DNA of 64,000 nt. Source: Dermanyssus gallinae (Eukaryota; Arthropoda; Arachnida; Mesostigmata; Dermanyssidae). The notes below the pieces were generated by a model. It worked only from the letters and a program-made list of their open reading frames with translations, did not search any database and was not told the DNA's origin. Position numbers and translations under genes: made by a program. Positions 1 to 10,888 of this stretch are shown in pieces. The first letter of the stretch is position 1; each line of letters begins with the position of its first letter. The stretch is from NCBI GenBank assembly GCA_003439945.1, contig QVRM01001124.1, positions 1 through 64,000 on the forward strand, in the 5' to 3' direction.

Positions 1-3000
1 TATGACCTGGAGCTTCTCTGACCGCGAAAGCTTGCACGCGCACTAGAAAATGACGGAGCAAGGTAAGGGGCGTCGCTCGCAACCTCGCCTTTCTCGGTGT
101 TCGCGAGAGCACCGCGTTCCGCTTTTTACTTCGATCATCGTTCTCAGCTACCAGGGTCACTCATCTTTTGCGCAGATCTGATCTTACAGGGCGATTAGAC
201 GACCTTCGTCTAATAGGCGAGCTGACTCTAAACACCCTCGAGCCCCTCCTTAATCTATCCCTGACGCTTTCCGCTCGAAAGCAAGCGCAACTACTGATCT
301 CGAAGAGGGGGTCTGAAGATTCCGGATACGCTCGTCTCCGCTGGGCCAGCAATAGTCTCCTCTTTTCCCCGATTCGCATACAAAACCATGGCACTCTTAG
401 ACGAGGATGGCACGTCTTAGTACAAGGAACTTATGAGACGCCTGTACAAGGAGCTAACGACAGTTTGCGGTGGCGCTCCAGATAACCCTTTGAGCCAACA
501 CAACTCAAATGCACTCTTGCACGATCAAGTATCGCGGCTTACTCGCGTGCGCTATTGACGACTCGCCTTCGGGCGGTCGTTGCTAAGGGAACTGGAGCCT
601 TGTTGTTAAAAATGTACATATAATCCTTTCGATATACCCAGCTTAATTTCTTCGAATAGAACGCAAGCGCAACTGCATACCCAGTTTCACTCTGTTGCTA
701 AGTGTAATTAGGACAGAAGCAGATCACTTACTCTAAGTAAGCTGAGCATAACTAGATGAAAGGAAAATCGTCATTCATCAAGAGCTTTGAACTACGCGAT
801 CACGTATATAGAACTCTGTAAAAGTTTAAAGATTTGACAAAATAGAGATAATTATGTTTAGCACACTTAAAAAGCAATTATAAATAATTGTTTATGACAG
901 TGATGTCCTTTGTGACGTTCTGGGACCAAGGTACTGAAACCGTATTTGTTTACGCTTTTTAATTCATTTTCGACTGCAAAGATTTCTTCACTTTTTCCAC
1001 ACAGATTGGTTCACAGTAAGAACGCGGAAAGAGTCGCGTGGGTACCAGTCAGATGAATAGTGCCAACTTAGCTTGCGTCTTATGATACTTACTGAAGGAA
1101 CCAGAATCATCGCTGACGTCTTCGAGGTTGCCGCTTTGACATATCAGCAAACACCTTTGGCAAGCGCTTTGTCGGATACTAATCAGCGATCACCGCATAG
1201 AGTTCTTTAACATTGATCACGGCTAAATGGCAACCAGCACTTCTCAGTATAATTTTTTTCGATCTTGATATGCTTACGGACACTATGATGTATCTGATCT
1301 ACGCCGCCTTTCTCAATCTAAAAAAAAAAAACGCTTGTGTAGTCTTGAAACACTTAGACAGATATAATCAAAGCCGCTGTTTGGAATCGATCATTTTTAG
1401 CAATGCTAGAACTTACCCAACACAGGTATTGATAAATAGTCATTACATTTTGGCTGCCATGTACGCATCTGTTCACCCATCGCCCAAACACCTCATTGAT
1501 GAGCTCCGATCGGGCTATCGTCTTATGAATCTTTGATCAATTACTTTAAATTATTACATTTGATGTCAGCATGCTGTGTAATAGCGCTTAGACGCCTTAG
1601 TTGACATAGCGTACTTTCATTAGATTGCTGTAAGAGGGAGATAATAGAAGGTAGAACATGATCCATGTTGCTTATTAAGCACCCGCATTACACGCATCTC
1701 AGGGTTATGTTAGTGCACTTTACGCAGTTTGCTGCATTTTAGGAAGTGGGCCTGCCAAGCGGGAGACCAATACAACCGCTCCACTCTGGCATGAAACTTG
1801 CTTAGCCATGCCTAGGCCCTTGACCTAAAGCTGTAGAAGATAGGGTTGACTAGTTGAGTAGAAGACCAAGCCAGCAATGTATTAACTAACGTGAATATTG
1901 GCGGCTATCTAAACATTTAATAGTTTTTTTTTTCTGAAATACATGATGCACATGCGTCACCAGCAGGCTAGTTTGGAACTCACCCTAACAAACCCGGATT
2001 TCCCCCCACCATCCCAGTCTAGGTAATATTGGGTATTGCCGCGAAGCCGCGGGGGAGACGCCCCTGCCATTGTATATATATTGCCAAGAAGATAGCAGGT
2101 GAAATTGTCCGAAGTTGACCCGGAACTTTCAAATACAGGAGCGATGAGAAATGCGGAGTGGAAGAGACCAAAACGTAGCAACAGGCACGTGATATCACGG
2201 TTTGCAGTGCAGGGCTTCCATCACATTTAATGTCAACGGGCTGAATTCCATAAACCATGCGAGATTTGTGTATGCCGCCGCTGCAGTGAACTCTGCCGAA
2301 GATACCATTCCGGATCTAAAATCAGGCAGTACAGAAGATTTCCACCACCCTCGGGAGTGTTGAAGGAGCATCGGGTGATTAGGCCAGTGCAAAAGATATC
2401 GCGCCGCTGTGAATTTAACGGTTTAATACCCGATCGATAGTCAAACTAGAAAAACGGCAGAATATCTAGTAATGTGCAAATAAAAGAAGCTGGGTCGAGT
2501 GTCTCTAAAAGGCCTCGGTAAGGCTTACTTTAAGGCGGCAATGGTAACACCGGTTATGCTATGGCCGGTTATGTTAGCGCTGACGGCGAGGCCTTCTGTC
2601 AGTCAAATTTTGACTGACTTTTGAAAATAAATGAATATAGTTTTGGTTAAATGAAGACTACAATTCTTGCTAACTAAACTTAGTCTTACTCCGATCCCTA
2701 AGTTCACGTCGGCAGCTGAGAGGTTTGCCGCTGAAATTCGATTATTTTCATTACATTAATCATGTGAACATAACTGACTTATAACGGACTGTGAGAATAC
2801 CTTATTAGTACAAGTAGGCCACGCATGAAACCATTTATAGTCGAGCAACAAAACCAGCCGCATGGTGGCACATTTTTCCTGCTCTCACCATCATGATTAC
2901 TCTTGCACACATCCGTATATCATTGTTGTCATTGTTTCTAACAGAGTATGGCCTCCAACATCAGTTGCTAAGAAAGCTCGTAAATGTCGATAAGAATTAA

Positions 3001-3599
3001 TTTGTCTCTCTATAGCTAGAATAAGAGAGTTTCGCTTACCGAATAAGAGAAGAGAAGACGTTACAAGCCGCAATCAGGCCAATCTTGCTGCCACGTAGCT
3101 CAACAGCATTTCAATTATACTACTATTAATGCAGTTGCCATGACCTCTCCTTGGACAACTGTCTCGTGACCCGATAGATGTTGCTGCATAACTTACACAA
3201 GAGTGTTAAACATTGACACGCTTGATCGCTCGCATGCTAGTCGCGTAGTAGATTGGCTAAATTGGCCGCCTTCGTACCTTGTATGGGCCGCTCTGGACTT
3301 GGCCGTCTAAGATGACAGTGTTGTCTGATGATACTCTGAATGTCTTAGCCAACTAGCCCGCATAACTAGATCAAACGATTAGTAGTTATTCGTATTAGGC
3401 AGTCAGTGACATGTGGTTGGAAACAGTCGGTCGCACAAGAACAGAAGTGAAGACACGAGTTATCGAGACAGAGATAAAGGCATACGGGGCAGAAAGAAAG
3501 TAAGAAAGAGGGAGGAAACTTGGGAAAAGGTGAGAGTCAAAGAATGGTAGAGAAGCAGCAAGAGAAAGAGAGCCCTTGTCTCATAGTTTTGGCTCCTTT

Positions 3600-4335
3600 A
3601 CAACTAAATGCGGAGGCTCAAGGTGCGTGTGTATGGACGTGGGCAAGTGTGCCTGTGTGTGTGTGCGTATGAATATCTGGATGTCTGTGAATCGTGGATG
3701 AGCGGCGGGTTGAAGGTTGTGTCGGTGTGTGCTCATAGCATCGCAAGGAAACGGCGGATAAGCCTTGCCTCCTGTTTGGCGGGCTCTGCCTCCTCATCCG
3801 TAGGCTGCAACGACTGTCGGTCGGTGTATTCCCGCCGCCCGCGGCGGTGGTGAATGAACGCCCATCTCCTTTGAAGATATTGCTCGGGGCTATCGGACCA
3901 ACTAAGCAGCACTAAGACGCTCGGCCGCCTGCACGAGCTCTCCTCACAGCCATCGACGTACCCCTAGACCGTTACCCCACTTACAGCAAGTGTCACCCCT
4001 ACGGTTGGGTGGGGATATAGTCTCGAGACTCCCTCCTTCTGTGCTACTACCTGTGCCGAAGCGGGGCGCTTTTTAGGAGGGCACCAAGCCACCAAGCGGC
4101 TGTGGCGGGAGCAGCAGAAGGAGCAACAGAGAAAAAGGAAAGAAGGTAAACGCGGTTCCAGCGCGATGAGAGTCTGCTGCGGCAGCAGCAGGGGTGGTAA
4201 AGGCAGCGCCCGCGCAGGGGCACCGCAATCGAAGTGAGAGTTCGGGAGGAAGGGGTGGCTGATAGGGGGCTAAGTTGCCCGCGATCGAGCCATTATTGCA
4301 GCGCAGCGACTGCTTTGTTTCGGCTACCACTACGC
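3600..4335. other. GC-rich, CpG-containing block
   Basis: This block is clearly richer in G+C and CpG than its AT-rich surroundings and holds purine-rich stretches. On the minus strand a good splice-donor match (CTAG followed by GTAAGTAG) lies at about 4344-4355, just beside the block. It could be a promoter or first-exon region of an unseen gene. I see no conserved coding sequence in it. Confidence 0.2.
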
Positions 4336-5560
4336 CTATGCTACTTACCTAGGCGACACACCATACAAAGACACGCACACACACACTAGGTATAGAGCAG
4401 TGGGAACCGGCTGTTTTGTGGAGGTGTATGTCTATAATGGCACCGTGCTAGAAGCGCTGGGAGAAGTTACTAGAATGGGGCAAGGGGCATGAAACAGATA
4501 AAAGAGCTCAAAAACGAAGTGTGCCGACTGATCGTGCACCGATCCTCCAGAGCCCTGGCAACGGAGACCTAGGCTTCCCTGCCTCCAATTGCGTTGCGTT
4601 TCAGACGGTAGCTTCGGCGCATTCTCGTGATGCTAAGCTTAGCCCCTATCTTTTCAGTCTATAGCCTTACTAAAGAACTGTTGCTGCACCACGCGCTTGT
4701 AAAGTCAATTGTCTGATTAACCCCTGCTAAGCAGTATCAAGACCAGTTAAAGTTTGGACGCAATTAGCAATCCGGTCGCCACTGGAAACGGGTCCACTAT
4801 ACTATGCCTAATTTGGTGAAGTGTTGCAGAGCAAACTTACATCAAAGAATTTACCTTAAAACGACACATACCACGTAATAATGATGTCAAACGTTCTAAA
4901 TTTCACAGATACTACGAACAGGTGTGCTGGCGATCTTGATAAAATACGTTAGATATGCCTAATCAAAACCAGATTAAATGCTAGATCGCCAAAATGTGTA
5001 CACTAAAATTAGGTAGAGTGTGGTCGAGTCAATCTGGAAAACACGGCTAGGTTATTTGACCGTGATTTCCAGGCCTACTAGGTTTTCTGTGTATTCCTTA
5101 TTTACATTTCATTTATAATGCCGTCTTAAAGGAATGTATAATTTATGTACTTAAGATAAATATTTATAATTTGATACGTAAGTTGTTTGTCGCACGCCCT
5201 CTATACGGCATGCGTTTACGTCTCGGGACATACTCTTATAAGTATTATCTTTTGCAAACTGTATTTTACAACGCGGAGGAGCATTCGGGCATCGTTGGAT
5301 GTGGCACGAACCTTACAAGTCTACAACGCACTCAGGGGTTACTTAGCGAAACTTCTCACGCATACGTATTCTTATATAGAGGCCATGGAAGCTAACTTCA
5401 AAAAAAACAATTATTGAGTGTCGTTTTGTTTAGTCAAAGTCCTGTCAGACGTCTGATCTTATTGCCTAAGTGTAAAAATCATATCTATCTAAGAAACCGC
5501 TAAATACTACTCTGAACAGCACTTACAAACGGCATTGTATCCGGGGTGTTGTGTGTTTCC

Positions 5561-5595
5561 CGATCCCCTCTTTGTCTTCTACAAAGAGGGGATCG
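5561..5595. repeat. perfect 15-bp hairpin
   Basis: Positions 5561-5575 are the exact reverse complement of 5581-5595, with a 5-nt loop (CTTCT). The arm is GC-containing (begins CGATCCCC). Another inverted repeat starts 18 bp downstream. Confidence 0.7.
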
Positions 5596-5613
5596 CTTTT
5601 GTTATAACGGTCG

Positions 5614-5652
5614 AATTAGTGACATGAAGTCCTTACCATTGTGTCACTAATT
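5614..5652. repeat. 11-bp inverted repeat, 17-nt loop
   Basis: AATTAGTGACA at 5614-5624 pairs perfectly with TGTCACTAATT at 5642-5652. With the hairpin at 5561-5595 it forms a two-hairpin module in otherwise featureless DNA. Confidence 0.6.
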
Positions 5653-7430
5653 TGGAAGTCAGAATATAATTGCGTGATTATAACAGGCAGGGCAAACCTT
5701 ATGTACATCCGTGAAGCCCACAGCCTAGAGGGTGCGATCGAGGTGATAGAAAAATTACGAGATGGACTTAAGTGAACCATGATTGCTGTACATTAAAGTC
5801 CACCAGTACAGTCTAAAATGAAGTGAAGTCTAAACTATTTTGCTTCCTCCGTAACATTTCCCGCTTGCTTCCGAGAAAACTATACATTGGCGTGCGCACT
5901 GCTATTTCTGCACATTCTTGTACTATTAGACAGTAATAGCAACATACCCCCAACTGTATATGTAAAGTACGTGAGAATTATTTAAATACACCTAACTTGA
6001 ATACAAGGCGCTGATGAACATGCAGTTATGCCTCTCGGTACAGGCCAGCTCTCGTTGAAAAGCGCTAAAGAGGCCCTGATATCGTGTGCTCTAGATGACT
6101 ATATCGACAGCGCATTTTCGCGTTATAACAGGTTAGAAGTAACGACAAGAGGACAACTTACAGGCCCAGTACAAAGTTAGTAACCGGTGGTAGGGTCAGG
6201 GATTATTGTATCAAGAAGTGCATTTTGAGAGAAGCTAGGTGTGCTAACAGCTTCTCTGAATTGAGAGAGATGTTAAAAGAAAACATCTGTTAGATGTTCT
6301 CCATAAGGTAAGGAACATACCAAGGGCAGGCTTTCTGTGTAGACTTGTCATTCACCTTATGATACTAGCGGAAAACCAAGCAATCGACCGGGCCGTACTG
6401 CGCATGCTTTTAGATTAGTCAGTTAAAACGTACGCTGTCTGAATTTGTTGCCGAGTTAGGCAAAATAAATTTTCTCAGCATTTTTCTTTGACGAGTGGTA
6501 ACTCAATCACTCAGCAGTGCATTGCACCCTCTTTTTGAACTAAAAAGTGCCGTTAACACTATTGATTTCTAGAAACAAATAGTTCTATACCGGTACTGCA
6601 GCATTACGCATATATAATTAGCACAACATTATTCGTTTGCCCAACGTGTTTTTCCACTATAATCGTATTAATGAAAAATATTTGTTTACCAATAATTTCT
6701 AGTCTGACTACTCATAATGCAATGCGTTCTTTCTACACATTATACTATCCAAACCTCTTTGTAATGACTTGGTGTCGGTTTTTTTACACTTTCATATATG
6801 GCAACGTTCCTGGTTACATTTTCCTAATCTTTGCGTCGTCTTGCTCCAACGACTGCACATAAAAGCGAGTATGTGTAGTTGCGACATGCAAACTCTATAC
6901 TACGTTCTTCTCTGCATTGTCTGTGTGATTTCAGCGACTGTTTAAGTAGAGTTTTTCTAATGCAAATATTTCGATTAAAGCTCATTTCCGCGTGAGTCCA
7001 AGTGCAAGTGTTGTCGACGCGTTCTTTGACGCGACTCTCGTTAAAGAAAACATAACTTTATTTTAATTACGTGTTGGACAACGTGAAACTAGGTGCGATC
7101 ATATCAAGGCAGTATATTCTTAAAGAGGTGGAGGATGCCTTTACGCACACCCTCCAGGCGTCAGTGAAGGATCCTGTGGAACTAAACACCGTAACTATAT
7201 GACTCGAATCCAAGTGTGCTATCCACTAAAAACCATTTCTCCTGCCCTCGGAATTGTAAACAATTCCAAAACTCGAAAACAATTCGAAACCGCGAGAATG
7301 AAAACAATATCTTACAATGGGGCGGACTACTTAGGTTCTAAAAGTTGTTCATGGCTATTTTTAGGTTCACGTCGGTGTGATCTTTAATCAAAGTAATAAC
7401 TCCCGTGCCCTTACTCTGTACCTCTTTAAG

Positions 7431-8129
7431 GTGCCCGTTGAATGAGGGTCTCAGTGTGAAAGTTACTCGAAAGTATGGGAATTAGCTGCCGAGCTCAGAT
7501 CAACCTTCCCGACTGAATCTTCGGACGTTTGTGTTTGAGTTTTTGGTTGTAAGGCCGTTTGCGCGATATCTGTTTACAACTTCTCTTACATAGATTTCAC
7601 GGTGCTCTTGTGATTTGTTTAAAAACAACTAAGTCTTCGGCATAAGATACATATTTTTTTTCCCTCGATCACTTGGTCGAGTGCGGACGCTTCTTACCTG
7701 TGTTCCCGGAAAATCTATTCGTGTAGCCAATTCGAGTTCGATGATTGCGGCGCCAATTGGTGCAGTGAGACAGTGTTGAGTGACGTTTCCATAGACGCGC
7801 GACGCAGGCCCGGTAGTCGTTCCACTGAACGTCAGGACCCTAATCCATCCAGGCCAGTCCGCCTCTCGAGTGTGTTCGAAACTTTCGTTCGACAGCGTGA
7901 TTGTTTACATTTTACGACTGTTTGTTTACATCATACTACAAACGGTAGCCGCTAGTTGGTTATCGACGACTTACACTTCAAGCGCAGTGCGTGGCGTATG
8001 CAACAGGGCCACTGACTACGGAGTGGGGGGACCGAGTTCAAAACCCGGTCGTGTGAAAAAAAAAAAAATTCCCGTTTTTTTTTTTTCTAAGTGCGACAGT
8101 TTTTTATACAGTCGATACCGAAGAACGTC
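7431..8129 (+). other. probable 5' flank / 5' UTR of the outer non-LTR element
   Basis: This stretch precedes the ATG at 8130 that opens the outer element's ORF1. It has no sustained coding frame and contains a B-box-like hairpin (8031-8049) followed by A13 and T14 runs. I cannot see the true 5' end of the element; the boundary at 7431 is arbitrary. Confidence 0.3.
8031..8083 (+). promoter_or_regulatory. tRNA T-arm / B-box-like motif followed by homopolymer runs
   Basis: GAGTTCAAAACC at about 8034-8045 resembles a Pol III B box (GGTTCRANNCC). It is flanked by ACCG (8031-8034) and CGGT (8046-8049), which can pair like a tRNA T stem. An A run and a T run follow. A D-arm-like string (GCTAGTTGGTTATCG) lies about 80 bp upstream, further than usual for a tRNA. 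It may be a tRNA-derived 5' module of the outer element or a fragmentary SINE. Confidence 0.3.
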
Positions 8130-8272
8130 ATGGCCCCCGGGCCACAGCCACCTCCAATTGTTGCTCCGCGCTCTCTGGACATCACAAGACTGCGCAAAGA
8201 TGCAACACCTGGAAATGAATCAACGAGCAGTACAGTGCTCAGTGGAACAGTGCCCAACGCTGTAGTGTTACC

Positions 8273-8288
8273 ATCAGATAACCTGAAG
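8273..8288. repeat. left target-site duplication of the nested R1-like element
   Basis: ATCAGATAACCTGAAG here is identical to 14088-14103. The first A is ambiguous because the right copy abuts the poly(A) tail, so the duplication is 15 or 16 bp. It encodes Ser-Asp-Asn-Leu-Lys in the ORF1 frame on both sides. Confidence 0.9.
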
Positions 8289-9054
8289 ATAACCAGTCTT
8301 CTTCTAGCAGTCGTCACGAGCGGTCGCGTTTGGCTTTGCTCCGTACAACTCGGTCGAAGAGTGCAGGAACCTGAGGCCTGAAAAGGCTGACCAATTGCAC
8401 TCGACGACCTCAGCGGTAGGGAGTTCAACGCGACTAGTAATTACTGCAAAGGTACTGTGCAAAACTCGATTTTTTCTTGTTTTGTGTTCACGCGTGTTTG
8501 AAACTCGAACGTTCGAAAAGTTCGAACGGTGCCAGACATCGTCCGTGCAGTGACCGGTAGGCCGGTTAACCGGGCTTCCCGGCAGTGTTTATACACGTAG
8601 CCCACTGTGTACATAACTATCCGTGTATAGTACTAACTGTGTATATAAGTGCAAATGAGCGCTGCCTATTTAAGTGCTCATTTTCAACATTGTATATAAC
8701 AACTACGACAAGCCGCCACGAAGAGTGATAGAGCGCGTGCCGAAGCGCTGCAGTGCACGGGGAGTGGATAGCAGAGTGGCAGCGTCGGCGATCACAGTAC
8801 CGGTCTAAGCCAGACCGGTCTAGGTTCAAATCGCAGCGGTGTTCTTTTTTTTTTTTTTTTAATAAATATAGTTTCTTACTTCACACTTAACTTTTAATAG
8901 TCTAAATCTTAATAATTTGCCTACTTACATAGCATAGCTTACAATTCTCACTCTTAAATTTCTTAAACTTAAATTGATTTTGTTATCCCCCGTAACTTTC
9001 GTGTTCTGAACTACTTTTACTTAATTTGAACCTATAGTAGTCCTTACTAGCACT
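8289..9054 (+). other. 5' UTR of the R1-like element
   Basis: No coding frame is conserved here. It contains palindromic TTCGAA-rich DNA near 8505-8532, a TATATAAG string at about 8642-8649, an inverted repeat (AAATGAGC 8653-8660 with GCTCATTT 8676-8683) and a tRNA-like module with a T16 run (8762-8860). An AATAAATATA-rich stretch leads to the ORF1 ATG. The leader may hold an internal promoter, as full-length non-LTR elements need one downstream of their 5' end. Confidence 0.55.
8762..8860 (+). promoter_or_regulatory. tRNA-like Pol III A box / B box module with T-run terminator
   Basis: TAGCAGAGTGG at 8769-8779 fits the A-box consensus TRGYNNARNGG exactly. GGTTCAAATCG at 8823-8833 fits the B box with one mismatch. 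A-to-B spacing is 54 bp, within tRNA range. Between them is a perfect 8-bp hairpin (8799-8806 with 8812-8819). A T16 run at 8845-8860 would end Pol III transcription. Acceptor and T stems pair poorly, so this is a tRNA-derived or SINE-like module, not a functional tRNA gene. It lies within the 5' leader of the R1-like element. Confidence 0.5.
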
Positions 9055-10888
9055 ATGTTTTCCCGGGCAAAAGACCCGGGCAAATGCAGCCCCCACCCGG
9101 GCTGCGAAGAAAACGCAAAGGACGACGATAACATCACTCCTGGCGGGGGTAACCCCGACGAAGCGGTCTCGGGTAACTACCTCGACAAGATAGCCGCCAT
9201 CGCACAAAGGCTTAATAACCACGCGGCCAGCAGAAAAAACATGGACATAATGGTGAAAAACCTGGCTGAGGAACTTCGCGTCGCGACAAAAGAGGCCAAG
9301 GCACGAAGTAAGGATGTCGGCACACAGACCGTTAACGAGACCGCAGACTCGGGGTGCCAGTGTACACCTGACACCCTTGCCCTGGAGCGGCAGGCCGACA
9401 ACATCACTGCCATGATCGAGAAGTGCCAAACAGAAGAGGACCTCAAGCGCATCCTCTCTCTTGAATGGCCAGCAGCCGCCTACACAAGGGTGTCGCACCT
9501 CGGGGCCAGCATCCTGAAGGAGAGCCCCCTTCGGATCCTGGTTGCCCGGGAAGACGATCCTTCAGACAAGACCACATGGCAAAACATGGCCTGCCAGTTC
9601 CAGGGCATAGCCGGCGAGGCCGGCCGCAGGACAGGGGTGGTCATGTCGCGCCAAATTTGCGAATCGGGGGATGACGGCGAGCCCATCACCCGGGCCCTAG
9701 TGGCAATCACGCTCCCTAAGGACGCAACGCTCCTCCAGGACAAGAATCTCCTGGACCAGGCGCTGAAAAAAGCCAAGGCCCTCGCGGGCTCAAGGGACCT
9801 TGGGCCAATACCCTGCCACATGACAAGCCAGGGCGAGCGGAGGGGAGTCGGCAAACTCCTGGAATGCCTCTCCCGGGCACAAGACTTACATCTTGCTGTC
9901 ACCCCTACGGCGCGCACAGACAGGGGGGGGGGCAGACGGTGGCAAGAAGAGCTCGGCCAGCACCACAACAACTTTCCTTCTTAAAAAGAAGGAAGGCAAG
10001 ACTTACGCCGACATGATCAAAGAGCTGGGTGTCAGGGTGGACCCCAATACCCACAACGTGAGGGTAAATCGAGTTCAACAACTGCCCAGCGGAGATGTGC
10101 GGTTGGTGGTGGCAGAGGCGGTACAAGGAGGGGCCAGCTCCTTTCTCCAGGCCCTGCAGTCAGCCGGGGAGGCGGACGCCAGCGTCGACAGGACGTCACT
10201 AAAGCGTCTCCTGATCAGGGATGTCATGGAGGGTACCACCCAGCAAGACATCGAGGCTGCCATCCGCAAGGCGCTGCCCATCGAGGGACCACTGGCCGTG
10301 GAACCCCCACAAAAGGGGGCCACCGGCAGATGGACGTCCCTGGTCCGAGCGGCCCCTCCCGACGCCGCCAGGCTCCTAAACATCAAACGCATCCACATGG
10401 GGTGGTCCTCGTGCCCAATCTCGGAGTGGATCACCGTGCCGACGTGCCAGCGCTGCCAACGAGTGGGCCACTCTGCTCCCTCGTGCACTGGCGCGGTCGT
10501 CACAGGTAAGCGCTGCCACAGGTGCGGGGTAGTTGGGCACCTCTCGAGAGAATGCAAAGCGGCGGCGACCTGCTATAACTGCGGCGAAGCAGGACACGCG
10601 GCCAACGTTGCCGCTTGTCCAAAGTACAGAGAGCAACTGGAGGAGCTCCGCCGCCGCGGCACCCGGCCAACGGCCGCGCACCTCGCGATAACACGAGTGC
10701 CAAACCCAACCCCGGCACCGGCTACCCACGAGGACCACCCCAGTGACGCCGTGGACGCCGAGGGGTTCACCCTGGTCACCCAAAAAAGCCGCAAGAGGGT
10801 ACAGACTTCGCCTCCTCTGGACCCTCGTGCAACGAAGGCATCTAACAAGCAAGCCTCGCCCACCAACGACAATGACGCCAGTTCGTAA
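9055..10888 (+). pseudogene. ORF1 (gag-like) of the R1-like element, one frameshift in a G10 tract
   Basis: The frame opens at ATG 9055 and, in the +1 frame after position 9923-9932, continues to TAA 10886-10888. The break coincides with ten consecutive G residues, so one extra G explains it; polymerase slippage or assembly error is equally possible. The N-terminal part is charged and helical-looking. The C-terminal part carries three knuckles within 10445-10618: C-X2-C-X4-H-X4-C, C-X2-C-X4-H-X4-C and C-X2-C-X4-H-X6-C. These bind nucleic acid in gag-like ORF1 proteins and package element RNA. The 3' end overlaps the ORF2 ATG by 17 bp, as in other R1-clade elements. Confidence 0.8.

Larger units (their letters stand above)
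1..7430. other. gene-poor stretch, no coding region recognised
   Basis: Open frames here are short, mostly lack an ATG, and show no motif I recognise. Visible structures are a GC-rich block near 3.6-4.3 kb, a short AC run near 4365-4385, an A11 run near 1320 and the hairpins near 5.56-5.65 kb. A distal exon or regulatory DNA cannot be excluded from sequence alone. Confidence 0.5.

Noticed and set aside
168..485. 105-residue frame near the window start
   Set aside because: It begins at a non-ATG codon and has no recognisable motif; the opposite strand is also open.
5561..5595. Rho-independent terminator
   Set aside because: Hairpin lacks a clear following T tract beyond four T residues, and the DNA is eukaryotic with no operon upstream.
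8762..8860. A functional tRNA gene
   Set aside because: Boxes fit, but acceptor and T stems do not pair.
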